The position numbers and the translations under genes were made by a program. From Bacteroidales bacterium (GTDB lineage: Bacteria; Bacteroidota; Bacteroidia; Bacteroidales; UBA932), in assembly GCA_024681565.1 (NCBI GenBank), contig JAILAO010000163.1, positions 1-9,457 on the forward strand: a stretch of DNA of 9,457 nt, written 5' to 3'. This document shows, piece by piece, positions 1-7,200 of this stretch (position 1 is its first letter; each line of letters starts with the position of its first letter). Under the pieces are notes generated by a model. The model was not told where the DNA came from. It searched no databases and saw nothing but the letters and a program-made list of their open reading frames with translations.

Positions 1-138
1 CACAACACCGACCAGCTCCTCGTCCGGGAGCATTACGACGCCGGCAAAGCCGTGCGCGAACTCGGCTTCCCGCACACCCCCGTCGCCGAGGCCATCCGCG
101 ACTATTTCGCCTGGCGCGCCGGCCGGACTACAGCGTGA
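1..138 (+). CDS. NAD-dependent epimerase/dehydratase-like SDR, C-terminal fragment
   Basis: Only the last 45 codons are present; the frame is open from base 1 and stops with TGA at 136-138. The residues read as the C-terminal tail of an extended short-chain dehydrogenase/reductase of the sugar-epimerase or dihydroflavonol-reductase type. The pattern is Y-D-x-x-K-A-V-R-E-L-G-F-P, then T-P-V-x-E-A-I-R-D-Y-F-x-W, the usual ending of that family in which a substrate-lobe helix follows the 'ELG' strand. The Rossmann nucleotide-binding part and the catalytic Tyr/Lys lie upstream, outside the window, so substrate cannot be judged. The gene is convergent with the ABC ATPase gene and shares its last 11 bp with that gene's end. 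Family assignment from so short a tail is reasonable, not certain. Confidence 0.65.
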   Translation, partial: HNTDQLLVREHYDAGKAVRELGFPHTPVAEAIRDYFAWRAGRTTA

Positions 139-1387
139 GACTGTGGTCGATGCAGGAAGGGTATTCTTCCGGATAATGGGTAACCATCAGCAGGGTCTTG
201 CCGGGTGCCCCGCAGAAACGGTCCAGCAAAGCTTTGACCCGGCGGCGCTGCGGCTCGTCCAGGCCGTGCAGCGGCTCGTCCAGGATATACAGCGGCGGAT
301 CCTTGACAAAGGCGCGGGCCAGCAGGCAAAGCCGCTGTTCGCCGCTGGACAGCCGCAGGAAGGGCCGTTCCGCCAGCGCTTCGATGCCGAACACCCCCAT
401 CCAGCGCCGGGCGCAATCCCGCTGCTCCTCCGTCGGATGGCGGTACAGGCCCTCGGTATCGAACAGCCCGCTGGTCACGATGTCCAGCGCCGGAGCATCC
501 ACCTGGAAAGCCCGGTGCAGCTCGGGACTGACGAAGCCGATATTCCGCTTGATGTCCCAGATGGTCTCCCCCGTCCCCCGGGCCCGCCCGAACAACTCGA
601 TGTCACAGGCATAGGCCTGGGGATTGTCGGCACAGATCAGGCTCAGCAGTGTACTCTTGCCGCTGCCGTTGGCACCGGTCAGCGCCCAGTGCTCTCCCTG
701 CCGCACCGTCCAGTTCAGCCGGTCCAGGATCACACGGTCGCCGAAGCGTATCGTCACATCCCGCATCCGGATCACGGCCGGCGGCAGATTCTGCTCCAGA
801 TAGGCCCCGACAGCCACCTTTTCCCCGGCTTCCCCGTCCTGTACCGGGATCACATGCGTGATGAAACGGGGAATCTCCGCCACGCGGGAAAGTACCAGCA
901 CCAGGGTCGTCGAAGCCGCCAGGCGCTCCAGCAACTGCGTCAGCAGGCGACGCGCCGCCGGGTCCAGGCCGATATAGGGATTGTCGATCACCAGGACCGA
1001 CGGACTGCCCAGCAGCGCCCGGGTGAGCTGGAACTTGCGCAGCTCTCCGGAAGACAGGGGCACGAGGTACTTGTCCAGCAGGGGCGTAAGCCCGAAAAGG
1101 GAGGTCAGCTCGTCCAGGCGCCGGAGCGCCGCCTCCGGATCCGCAGCACGGAGGGCCTCCTTGCGCAACTGCTCCCCCGTCGAGGGCGGGTCGTCTTCGA
1201 GGGTGAAGAGATTCCAGCGCTGCTGCATGAAGAAATTGCGGTCGCCGTAGCCGCCGTAGGAATCACGGAACGTGATGTATTTCGCACCTTTCCGCCCGGC
1301 GAATGCGGCGGCGAGGCGGCTTTTCCCGGAGGCATTGCCGCCCACCAGGGCGACCTGCTCGCCCGGAAGGATCTCCCAAGTCCCCAT
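128..1387 (-). CDS. modF: ModF-like ATPase with two ABC domains
   Basis: This is a 419-residue soluble protein with two tandem ABC ATPase domains and no membrane segment. Domain 1 has Walker A at about 16-23 (GGNASGKS), signature LSSGE at 111-115, and a Walker B ending D135-N136 where a catalytic Glu is expected. The switch His is replaced by Ser167 in a V-L-S-R-x-x-E-I-P context. Domain 2 is complete: Walker A 238-246, signature LSSGE 346-350, D370-E371, and switch His404. The V-L-x-R-x-x-E-I-P segment and overall layout resemble E. coli ModF/PhrA, a protein of the molybdate locus whose role is poorly defined. No transporter membrane partner is visible here. Only nine residues precede the 'GE' before Walker A, so the usual first strand and A-loop are missing; in-frame stops just upstream exclude an earlier start. 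The ATG shares a base with the tcdA stop, implying co-translation. Confidence 0.8.
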   Translation of the reverse strand: MGTWEILPGEQVALVGGNASGKSRLAAAFAGRKGAKYITFRDSYGGYGDRNFFMQQRWNLFTLEDDPPSTGEQLRKEALRAADPEAALRRLDELTSLFGLTPLLDKYLVPLSSGELRKFQLTRALLGSPSVLVIDNPYIGLDPAARRLLTQLLERLAASTTLVLVLSRVAEIPRFITHVIPVQDGEAGEKVAVGAYLEQNLPPAVIRMRDVTIRFGDRVILDRLNWTVRQGEHWALTGANGSGKSTLLSLICADNPQAYACDIELFGRARGTGETIWDIKRNIGFVSPELHRAFQVDAPALDIVTSGLFDTEGLYRHPTEEQRDCARRWMGVFGIEALAERPFLRLSSGEQRLCLLARAFVKDPPLYILDEPLHGLDEPQRRRVKALLDRFCGAPGKTLLMVTHYPEEYPSCIDHSLTL

Positions 1388-2136
1388 CAGGCAATTGTTT
1401 TATTATAAACGTCTTCGATGACCAGCCCGGCCAGCGTCATCCCGAAGATGGCGGTGATGTGCGCGAGCGAACCGTTGATCTGCGCCTTGTCGAACAGGTC
1501 CGTCTCCACGACCCCTTCCCCGCCCCGGTTGGGCAGGACTTCCTCGTCATAGACGCAGCGGAACTTGTGCCCGGGCCAGGTATGGTTCTGCTTGAACTTC
1601 TTGCGGAGCGCAGCGCCCAGCGGGCATCCCCGCACGTTCCAGAATTCGGCCACCCGCACCTGTGTCGGATCGACCTTGAGCGCGGCGCCCATCGAACTGA
1701 AGAACACGGCCGGGGTCCGCGTGGCACGCAGGATCAGCTCCCCCTTGTCCTTGAGCGAATCGATGGCATCCAGGATATAGTCATACGAATCCAGCCCGAA
1801 ACTCTCCGCGGTCTCCGCGTCAAAGACACGCTGCACGGGCACGATCTCGGCTTCGGGGTCGATCTCCAGCAAGCGGTCCCGGAGGGCCTCCACCTTGACC
1901 TGCCCGACCGTACGACGGGTCGCCATCAACTGGCGGTTCACGTTGCTCTCCGAGATACGGTCGGCATCCACCAGCGTCAGGTGCCGCACGCCGGAACGGA
2001 CCAGGCCCTCGGCGCACCAGCTGCCGACGCCGCCGGCTCCGAACAGGATGACCCGGACCCCGTGCAGGCGCTCCAGCACGTCAGCGCCCAGCAGGCGTTC
2101 GGTCCGGTTCGAAAAGGCATTCTCGTTCATGGGCAT
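1387..2136 (-). CDS. tcdA: tRNA threonylcarbamoyladenosine dehydratase (ThiF/E1-like)
   Basis: An E1-like adenylating enzyme of about 249 residues. The TcdA/CsdL family uses ATP to cyclise the t6A base at tRNA position 37 to ct6A, in the cytoplasm. Counted from the second possible ATG (2130), the nucleotide loop G-A-G-G-V-G-S-W is at 31-38, D-A-D with N-V-N-R-Q at 55-67, and the D-A-I-D motif at 121-124. These are the standard ThiF-fold ATP and metal positions. Then follow C-P-L-G-x-x-L-R near 169-175 and a hydrophobic C-terminal helix. The length fits the family. The frame is open as far as 2196, but that start lies in the terminator hairpin of the neighbouring gene and adds a non-family sequence. 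The ATG at 2136 (M-P-M-N) or 2130 (M-N-E-N) is therefore preferred. It heads a two-gene unit with the ModF-like ATPase (TGATG junction). Confidence 0.88.
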   Translation of the reverse strand: MPMNENAFSNRTERLLGADVLERLHGVRVILFGAGGVGSWCAEGLVRSGVRHLTLVDADRISESNVNRQLMATRRTVGQVKVEALRDRLLEIDPEAEIVPVQRVFDAETAESFGLDSYDYILDAIDSLKDKGELILRATRTPAVFFSSMGAALKVDPTQVRVAEFWNVRGCPLGAALRKKFKQNHTWPGHKFRCVYDEEVLPNRGGEGVVETDLFDKAQINGSLAHITAIFGMTLAGLVIEDVYNKTIA

Positions 2137-2168
2137 AAAGGTAGCAATTTCCGGGGAAACAAGACAAA
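2136..2168 (-). promoter_or_regulatory. possible tcdA promoter overlapping its start
   Basis: Read on the minus strand, TTTG (2168-2165) is followed after 21 bases by TACCTTTA (2143-2136). This is one mismatch from the Bacteroidota -7 consensus TAnnTTTG, and the spacing to the -33 TTTG is acceptable. If real, transcription would begin near 2131, making the message almost leaderless and favouring the ATG at 2130. The -33 box would lie inside the U-tract of the upstream terminator. Short AT-rich boxes arise by chance, so this is tentative. Confidence 0.25.
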
Positions 2169-2196
2169 AAATGCCGGCTGCACAGGCAGCCGGCAT
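2166..2196 (-). terminator. rho-independent terminator of the beta-barrel gene
   Basis: A perfect 11-bp inverted repeat (2171-2181 with 2186-2196; arms ATGCCGGCTGC and GCAGCCGGCAT) encloses a 4-base loop. On the minus strand it is followed directly by a run of T residues (2171-2166). It starts 22 bases past the stop codon of the beta-barrel gene. It separates that gene from tcdA and excludes the longest tcdA start. Confidence 0.88.
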
Positions 2197-2218
2197 CCTC
2201 TTTCTGATGCGGATCAGA

Positions 2219-2854
2219 TTAGAACAGGAAGGAAATACCTACGTGCATCTGATCGCGCTTGACCGTGACGTTCAGGGAAGAAGTGCGGTTGAGCATGCCC
2301 CAGTCATAACCGAAGGAGATGCGGAACTTCTCCATCATCTCGACACCTGCGCCGACACCGAGCATCACATCGAAACGGTTGAGATCGAAACGGTTGAGAT
2401 CGAAACGGTTGAGCGAACCGTCATCGCTGAAACGGTCGTACGTCGTGTTGCCGACCTTGTAGATGGAGGCCAGGCCGAAGGAAAGGGTCGGACCGCCATA
2501 AAGGAAGAAACGGAAGTCGGAGCTGAGGTCCATGCCGAAGTTGAGCATCAACGGAGCGTTGAGCATGTGGTCGGTCTGACGGGCGCCCTGGACGATGAGT
2601 CCCCAGACGCTGGCGACATCCTGCTTCGAAGTCATCGCATAGTACAGACCGGGCGCAAAGCCGAGGTACTCGCTGATGGGCAGGGTGTAATCGAAGCCGG
2701 CATAGAAGCCGTCCGTAGGCTGTGTGGCCGAAATGGAACCGGCCTTGGTCTTTTCAAAAGAACGGAGATAGCCGGCGCTGATGGCAGGCTGGGCGATGGC
2801 ATCAATGCCAAGGAGCATCATAGATGCAGCAAGAATGGTAACAATCTTTTTCAT
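2219..2854 (-). CDS. small outer-membrane beta-barrel protein (porin-like family)
   Basis: A 211-residue precursor. The first 21 residues form a Sec signal peptide: two lysines, a hydrophobic core, and A-I-A before Q22 as the likely signal peptidase I site. The rest is a series of alternating hydrophobic/aromatic strands with turns (for example Y-A-G-F-D-Y, F-A-P-G-L-Y-Y-A, F-R-F-F-L-Y-G-G-P, L-G-V-G-A-G-V-E, I-S-F-G-Y-D-W-G). It ends in phenylalanine after H-V-G-I-S-F-L, the usual BAM recognition ending. This pattern fits the small Bacteroidota 'outer membrane beta-barrel' (OMP_b-brl) proteins of roughly eight strands, whose functions are mostly unknown. Residues 148-162 are three exact L-N-R-F-D copies from a DNA tandem repeat. 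The start at 2854 was chosen because it begins the signal peptide and lies about 30 bases below a good -7 box; an upstream in-frame ATG at 2914 precedes that box. It appears monocistronic. Confidence 0.82.
   Translation of the reverse strand: MKKIVTILAASMMLLGIDAIAQPAISAGYLRSFEKTKAGSISATQPTDGFYAGFDYTLPISEYLGFAPGLYYAMTSKQDVASVWGLIVQGARQTDHMLNAPLMLNFGMDLSSDFRFFLYGGPTLSFGLASIYKVGNTTYDRFSDDGSLNRFDLNRFDLNRFDVMLGVGAGVEMMEKFRISFGYDWGMLNRTSSLNVTVKRDQMHVGISFLF
2369..2413 (-). repeat. perfect 15-bp tandem repeat, three copies
   Basis: Three identical head-to-tail copies of ATCGAAACGGTTGAG (+ strand) lie at 2369-2383, 2384-2398 and 2399-2413. They sit within the beta-barrel gene and encode L-N-R-F-D three times on the minus strand. 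Because the unit is a multiple of three, gain or loss of copies would keep the reading frame. Confidence 0.97.
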
Positions 2855-2886
2855 AATGAATGTTAAAATTGCTTTGGTTTGCATCG

Positions 2887-2894
2887 CAAAAATA
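2887..2894 (-). promoter_or_regulatory. -7 promoter box for the beta-barrel gene
   Basis: The minus strand reads TATTTTTG, a full match to the Bacteroidota sigma-ABfr -7 consensus TAnnTTTG. It lies 33 bases before the chosen ATG at 2854 and predicts a leader of about 28 nt. No clear TTTG is seen at the -33 distance. A short inverted repeat, TTTGC-ATC-GCAAA (2878-2890), overlaps the box and the expected transcription start. Confidence 0.5.
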
Positions 2895-2934
2895 CAAAAA
2901 AAATGTTTCCGCACGATTAAAATAGCGTAAAGAC

Positions 2935-2965
2935 TTGCAGGAGAGGCGGCGTTTCACTACATTGT
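2935..2965 (+). promoter_or_regulatory. weak candidate promoter for the orphan lipoprotein
   Basis: TTG at 2935-2937 followed by TACATTGT at 2958-2965 is an imperfect match to the TTTG / TAnnTTTG pair at acceptable spacing. It lies about 23 bases before the ATG at 2988. It sits in the 133-bp divergent spacer shared with the beta-barrel gene. No better candidate was seen there. Confidence 0.2.
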
Positions 2966-2987
2966 GGAGCCTAATTGTATTATTGAC

Positions 2988-4142
2988 ATGATGAAAAACT
3001 TCTGCATCGCGGCAGCACTCGCCGCACTCCTCCCCTGCCTCGCATCCTGCGGCAGCAAAGAGGCCCTCGACTCCCCCAACACCAATAATCCGCCCGTGGT
3101 CTCCCTCCGGGGCACCGGGTTCGAGCTCTCGTGCCTCGACTGTGAGCGGGGGTTTTCCAGGGATTCAAACTACGTTTTCGAAGGAATCTGGAGAGATGGA
3201 CATTTCTGGTTCGGCAAAGGGCAATTGGACACCATGCAACTCAACATTACGCCGGACAACGGAATTATTCTCAAAGTTGATTCCGGAGAGGACGGCTTCG
3301 AGGGAGTTAACGCTGCTTCCTCCTCCAGTTGCATCAACATCGTCCCCGACACGGAGAACCACCGCATATACCATCTTGAATGGATTTCGGAAGGGCGATC
3401 CACCATTACGCTCTGGTGCGGCGAGGGCGCTTCCAGGAGGGAAATCCATTTTACAGCCACTTCCCGGACGATCATCCCGTTAGAAGGCATCAGAATCCGC
3501 ATCGACGGAGAGGAAAGTACCATGGCCGTTTTTAAAGACGGAGATCTGGACGATGGTGACGGTGCAGAAATGAACCACACCTATTATCACAAACCCAAAA
3601 TAACAGACTTGGGCATGGAGAGGTACGGTCTGCTTGTCCGGGATTATAATACAGGATTCGACCGAAACGATATCACCCGGCATGTCGTCTTTGAGATCGC
3701 CGGACCCATCCCGATGAATGCTACTCCAACGGAAAAGATATACACGGCGCTGGATGAGATCGGAATCATCGAAAACGGGGTTTTCGGAGATCCCGGCGGT
3801 TTGAGTCCTCCGGCAGATTACTGGAACTATGGATTATATCTGGAGAATCTCATGCTCAATCCAGACTTCAGATGGTTCCGTCCCATCACGCTTACATCAG
3901 AAGATGTATCGAACAGCCTCGTTGACCGATACCGGGCATCCGACTCACACATCCTATATCCAGCTGATTTGAGGGAACGGCTTTGCTGGATCTGGCCACA
4001 GACCAATGAAGAGATCTTTACAATCGCATTCTACCAGGGAGAAATCATCAGAGAGCCGGAGAGATTACATCTCTTTCCGGTGGTTTTCCAAAAGATGATC
4101 GCATTCAACAACATCAAGAATTGGTGGTACTACGGAAAATGA
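2988..4142 (+). CDS. orphan lipoprotein of unknown function
   Basis: A 384-residue protein that I do not recognise. It begins with a lipoprotein signal: K3, a hydrophobic stretch, then lipobox L18-A-S-C21 with C21 as the lipidated cysteine. This predicts an outer-membrane lipoprotein. After C21 comes G-S-K-E, only loosely like the K-(D/E) export signal of surface lipoproteins in some Bacteroidota. A C-L-D-C pair lies at 49-52. A stretch at about 131-159 (E-W-I-S-E-G ... I-T-L-W-C-G-E-G ... I-H-F-T-A-T-S) looks like strands of an Ig-like beta-sandwich, as in the N-terminal domains of many Bacteroidales lipoproteins. An acidic D-G-D-L-D-D-G-D-G run follows near 184-192. The C-terminal half is rich in Trp, Tyr and Pro. 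The start at 2988 (or 2991) fits the signal peptide; the in-frame ATG at 2964 would place eight residues, including acidic ones, ahead of it. It is divergent from the beta-barrel gene and convergent with the fimbrial operon, so it appears to stand alone. Confidence 0.8.
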   Translation: MMKNFCIAAALAALLPCLASCGSKEALDSPNTNNPPVVSLRGTGFELSCLDCERGFSRDSNYVFEGIWRDGHFWFGKGQLDTMQLNITPDNGIILKVDSGEDGFEGVNAASSSSCINIVPDTENHRIYHLEWISEGRSTITLWCGEGASRREIHFTATSRTIIPLEGIRIRIDGEESTMAVFKDGDLDDGDGAEMNHTYYHKPKITDLGMERYGLLVRDYNTGFDRNDITRHVVFEIAGPIPMNATPTEKIYTALDEIGIIENGVFGDPGGLSPPADYWNYGLYLENLMLNPDFRWFRPITLTSEDVSNSLVDRYRASDSHILYPADLRERLCWIWPQTNEEIFTIAFYQGEIIREPERLHLFPVVFQKMIAFNNIKNWWYYGK

Positions 4143-4158
4143 AATCCGGAAAAGCAAA

Positions 4159-4190
4159 AAAAAGGGTGAGGTTTCCGCCTCACCCTTTTT
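4159..4190. terminator. bidirectional hairpin terminator
   Basis: AAAAAGGGTGAGG (4159-4171) pairs perfectly with CCTCACCCTTTTT (4178-4190) around a 6-base loop. The GC core is flanked by A residues on the left and T residues on the right, so a U-tract follows the hairpin in either direction. It lies between the ends of the convergent lipoprotein gene (4142) and the fimbrial operon (4206) and can serve both. Confidence 0.9.
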
Positions 4191-4205
4191 CATCATGCGC
4201 CTGCG

Positions 4206-7200
4206 CTACAGATACTCTTCCGTACCGCTGAAAATCAGTCCTTCATTATTCCGTACCGTCTCTATCCTCACTTCCGTAGTATGATTGATTTTTTTGAGGA
4301 TATAATTGTCCATCACTTGATAATAAGGACAAGTTTTCAAGGCATTCATCAAACCATAAGACCATATTGTTGATGACTGGTTTCCATATTTATACTGAGA
4401 CAGATAACGGGCCTGAAAATCCGTATGGGGAAAAGCTGAGTTGACATTTGTCAGGAAATGCCCCTGGATATAAGGATCCTTTCTATACAGACCTGCACCG
4501 CTGATGCCCGGCCAATACCCTGTCCCCTGATCAAAAAGCCGGATCATTTCCTGACGTTGGCTTCGGTTCAGGGATGTTCCCATCGCGTAGAGATACTTGA
4601 TTACTTTCCGCGGAAGCGGATACACCTTCGCCGCAGCGGCACCGCTCCGTGCCGTGACAAAGAACGAACAACTGATGATTTCGTAGGTCGGGGTAAATGA
4701 GGCCGATTCGGAATAAGACCTGGAATCCCACTTGTTTTTAACCGTAGCCGTCACTCTTTGTTCTCCATACGGGACCAGCAGGCCACCGGGAACAGGTTCT
4801 CCATAAGAATCCGACTTGGCCTGTGCAGATTCGACATATTTCCACAAAACGGCTCCGCCGCTTCCCGAATCGGAGGCAGAGATATCATAAGTGATGACCG
4901 GTCCGAATGACTCACCGTGCGAACTTGTCCAGGTCTTCGAAGCTCCAGTGCGGTTCCAGACGATATTCCCGGGATCAGCCCCGGGATACGCATAGGGGAA
5001 AGTAATGCCGAATTCGCAATCGTCAGTAATCTGATTGACAAGACTGCCCCCGCTGCTGACCTCGTAATAATAACCTACGCCAAATGTTCCGTCAGAGCGC
5101 AGTTTGGATCCGTGCCAGCCAGAAAGAGACTGTAGTTCTCCCAGTGCCAGTTTAGACACCTTTCCGCTGATCCGGCATCCGCTGGAATTGTTCGGATACA
5201 ACAGCTCAAGAGTAGGATTGTAAACATGGATATACCCCAGGGAGAACCCTTTCTCCCGAATGCTGGAAGAGTAGCCCGTTATTCTATAATCGCAATCCTC
5301 GATATTTCCGTACGCATTCGATGTCTTGACAAGATACATCTGCCCAGTATGGAAATCCGCGCCTACACAGTCGGACCATTGGGGCTGGGATTCGCAATAG
5401 ACGGCAGGTTGGAGGAAACTGCTCCAGCAGTCGTTGTCAAAACATTCTGGAGGCATGAAAGTCGAGCCGTCTGCCGTATAATACCCGACGCCGACATTTT
5501 GTTCAGAACCGTCAAAAGGGAGCCAAACGCTGGCGGCCCCGACCTGAAGGACTGGTTTCAACACATTGAACTTCAAGGTCTGCGGATCGTCATTGAAGGA
5601 ATCCGATGATATGAACGTTACACCCGTCTGTCCAGGATATGTTCCATATACGGGAATCGCCCCGGTATAGGGATGGTCTCCTGAACTTACGGCCCCAGGA
5701 ACCGGAGCCGTATTCCAATGCTCTCCGTCCCCCCGATAAAAGACAGAACCGGTCATACCGGAAACAGAAGCAGTACGTTTCTGCCCCAGATAGAAATCGC
5801 CGCTGCCGGACAAACTGGCGCCAAGGTCCGATACAAGCCGTACTTTAAAATGGAGCCACGATCCTCCGGGCAGCAAACGAAGTCCGAAAGAAGCCTCATC
5901 CCCGATATGGGTATTGAAACGGACAGCGTCCGTCACCGTCAGTGTAATCCGGCCCGTTCCGCCATCATAATCCGGGTGGATTCCCCGGGCAGAAAGCCAT
6001 TCCGCCTCAGAAGTACCGGGGCTGAACAGCGCACCCGTAAATGCATAGTCCGTTATGGCATTCGGAGAAAAACTTGACTGGACAGATGGTGCAACCCACT
6101 GACCACCCAGAAGAGCATTCTCCGCCCCATGTTTCCCTGACGGATTGGCATATAGATAGAACACTCCGGGCCGTTTAACACGGACGGCGACCAGTTGTTG
6201 GTCCGGCAGTATCGTCTGATAAACCGGATCGGCAGTCAGGCAAAACAGACGATGGTCCTCCCACCCCTCAACACCTACGCTCCAGTCTGGCGAAAATAGG
6301 GACCCGGCACGGAAAGTCAGGTGAATATTGTATTCCCGCCCCCGTTCGAGATCGAAATTGGAGCAGTTGTCCTTTCCAACATAGAATCTATAGGTGACAT
6401 CTCCCCCGTATCCGCTCTGAGCCGGATCCAAACGGGCAGACAACTCGACATAAGTCAGATAAGGTATCGATGCTTTGCCGCTTGTGGCAGCAAGGGCCTC
6501 CGGGGTTTTCTTCCTGTTGTCAGTATTTCCCGGCAGCAAGGTTCCCTGCAGATTCTCCGGCACATAGAAACTATATACGGTGACCGAAGCGTTGGAAGAT
6601 ACCATATCCGGATCATAATCGCTCTCGGCAAGAACATCCTGCATTTCCTGCGCTTTCTGGCCGGCATCCGAGAATGGCTGGAGCCGGCCGTTCGCCTGTC
6701 GCAAATATAGTTTCCTGTTGACAAACGCCTGCGGCCGGACGCCATTCCCGTCCAACCGGGAATGGTCGATCCGTACCGTAACCTTACTGAACAGGCGACG
6801 GCAGTTTTCAGAGCCGGGAATTCCTTGACCCAGTTCCGCCTGTCGGACCACATCTACATTCTTCTGGATATGAACATACGGAATGCCATATTGTGCCACC
6901 TCCGAGAATCGTTCGCGCCGATAATCTGCATTCAATGCTCCGCCATCCAGTCGGTAGACAAACGCTTCCAGGTCCGCTTCCGTTGACGGGAAGGTTTCTC
7001 CCAAAGCATCCGGCAACGGCACGGAACGACTGTTGCTTTTCCCGATCGCGGTCAGGTTCCCAAGTATAAAAAAATCACACCGCACGAGAGGGACCGAGAG
7101 TCTGAGCGGAGTGGTGTCCTGTCCCTGCAATTCCTCTTGTGAATAATAACAGTATGAATCCAACAGACCCGAATCTGTACGGAAAACAAGAACCAAAGCC

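Noticed and set aside
143..1408. Long + strand open frame opposite the ABC ATPase gene
   Set aside because: Its product is low-complexity Arg/Gln/Pro-rich sequence with no domain; the opposite strand has clear ABC motifs. It is a GC-rich antisense shadow.
2137..2196. N-terminal extension of tcdA to the ATG at 2196
   Set aside because: It would translate the terminator hairpin and its U-tract and adds a sequence not found at the start of this enzyme family.
1303..2866. Overlapping long + strand open frames across tcdA and the beta-barrel gene
   Set aside because: They span the terminator and two real genes, give compositionally odd products, and owe their E-T-V-E-I repeats to the tandem repeat read on the wrong strand.
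2878..2890. TTTGC-ATC-GCAAA palindrome as an operator
   Set aside because: The 5-bp arms are too short to claim a regulator site; noted only with the overlapping promoter box.
2855..2914. N-terminal extension of the beta-barrel gene to the ATG at 2914
   Set aside because: It includes the -7 promoter box and puts 20 residues before a clean signal peptide.
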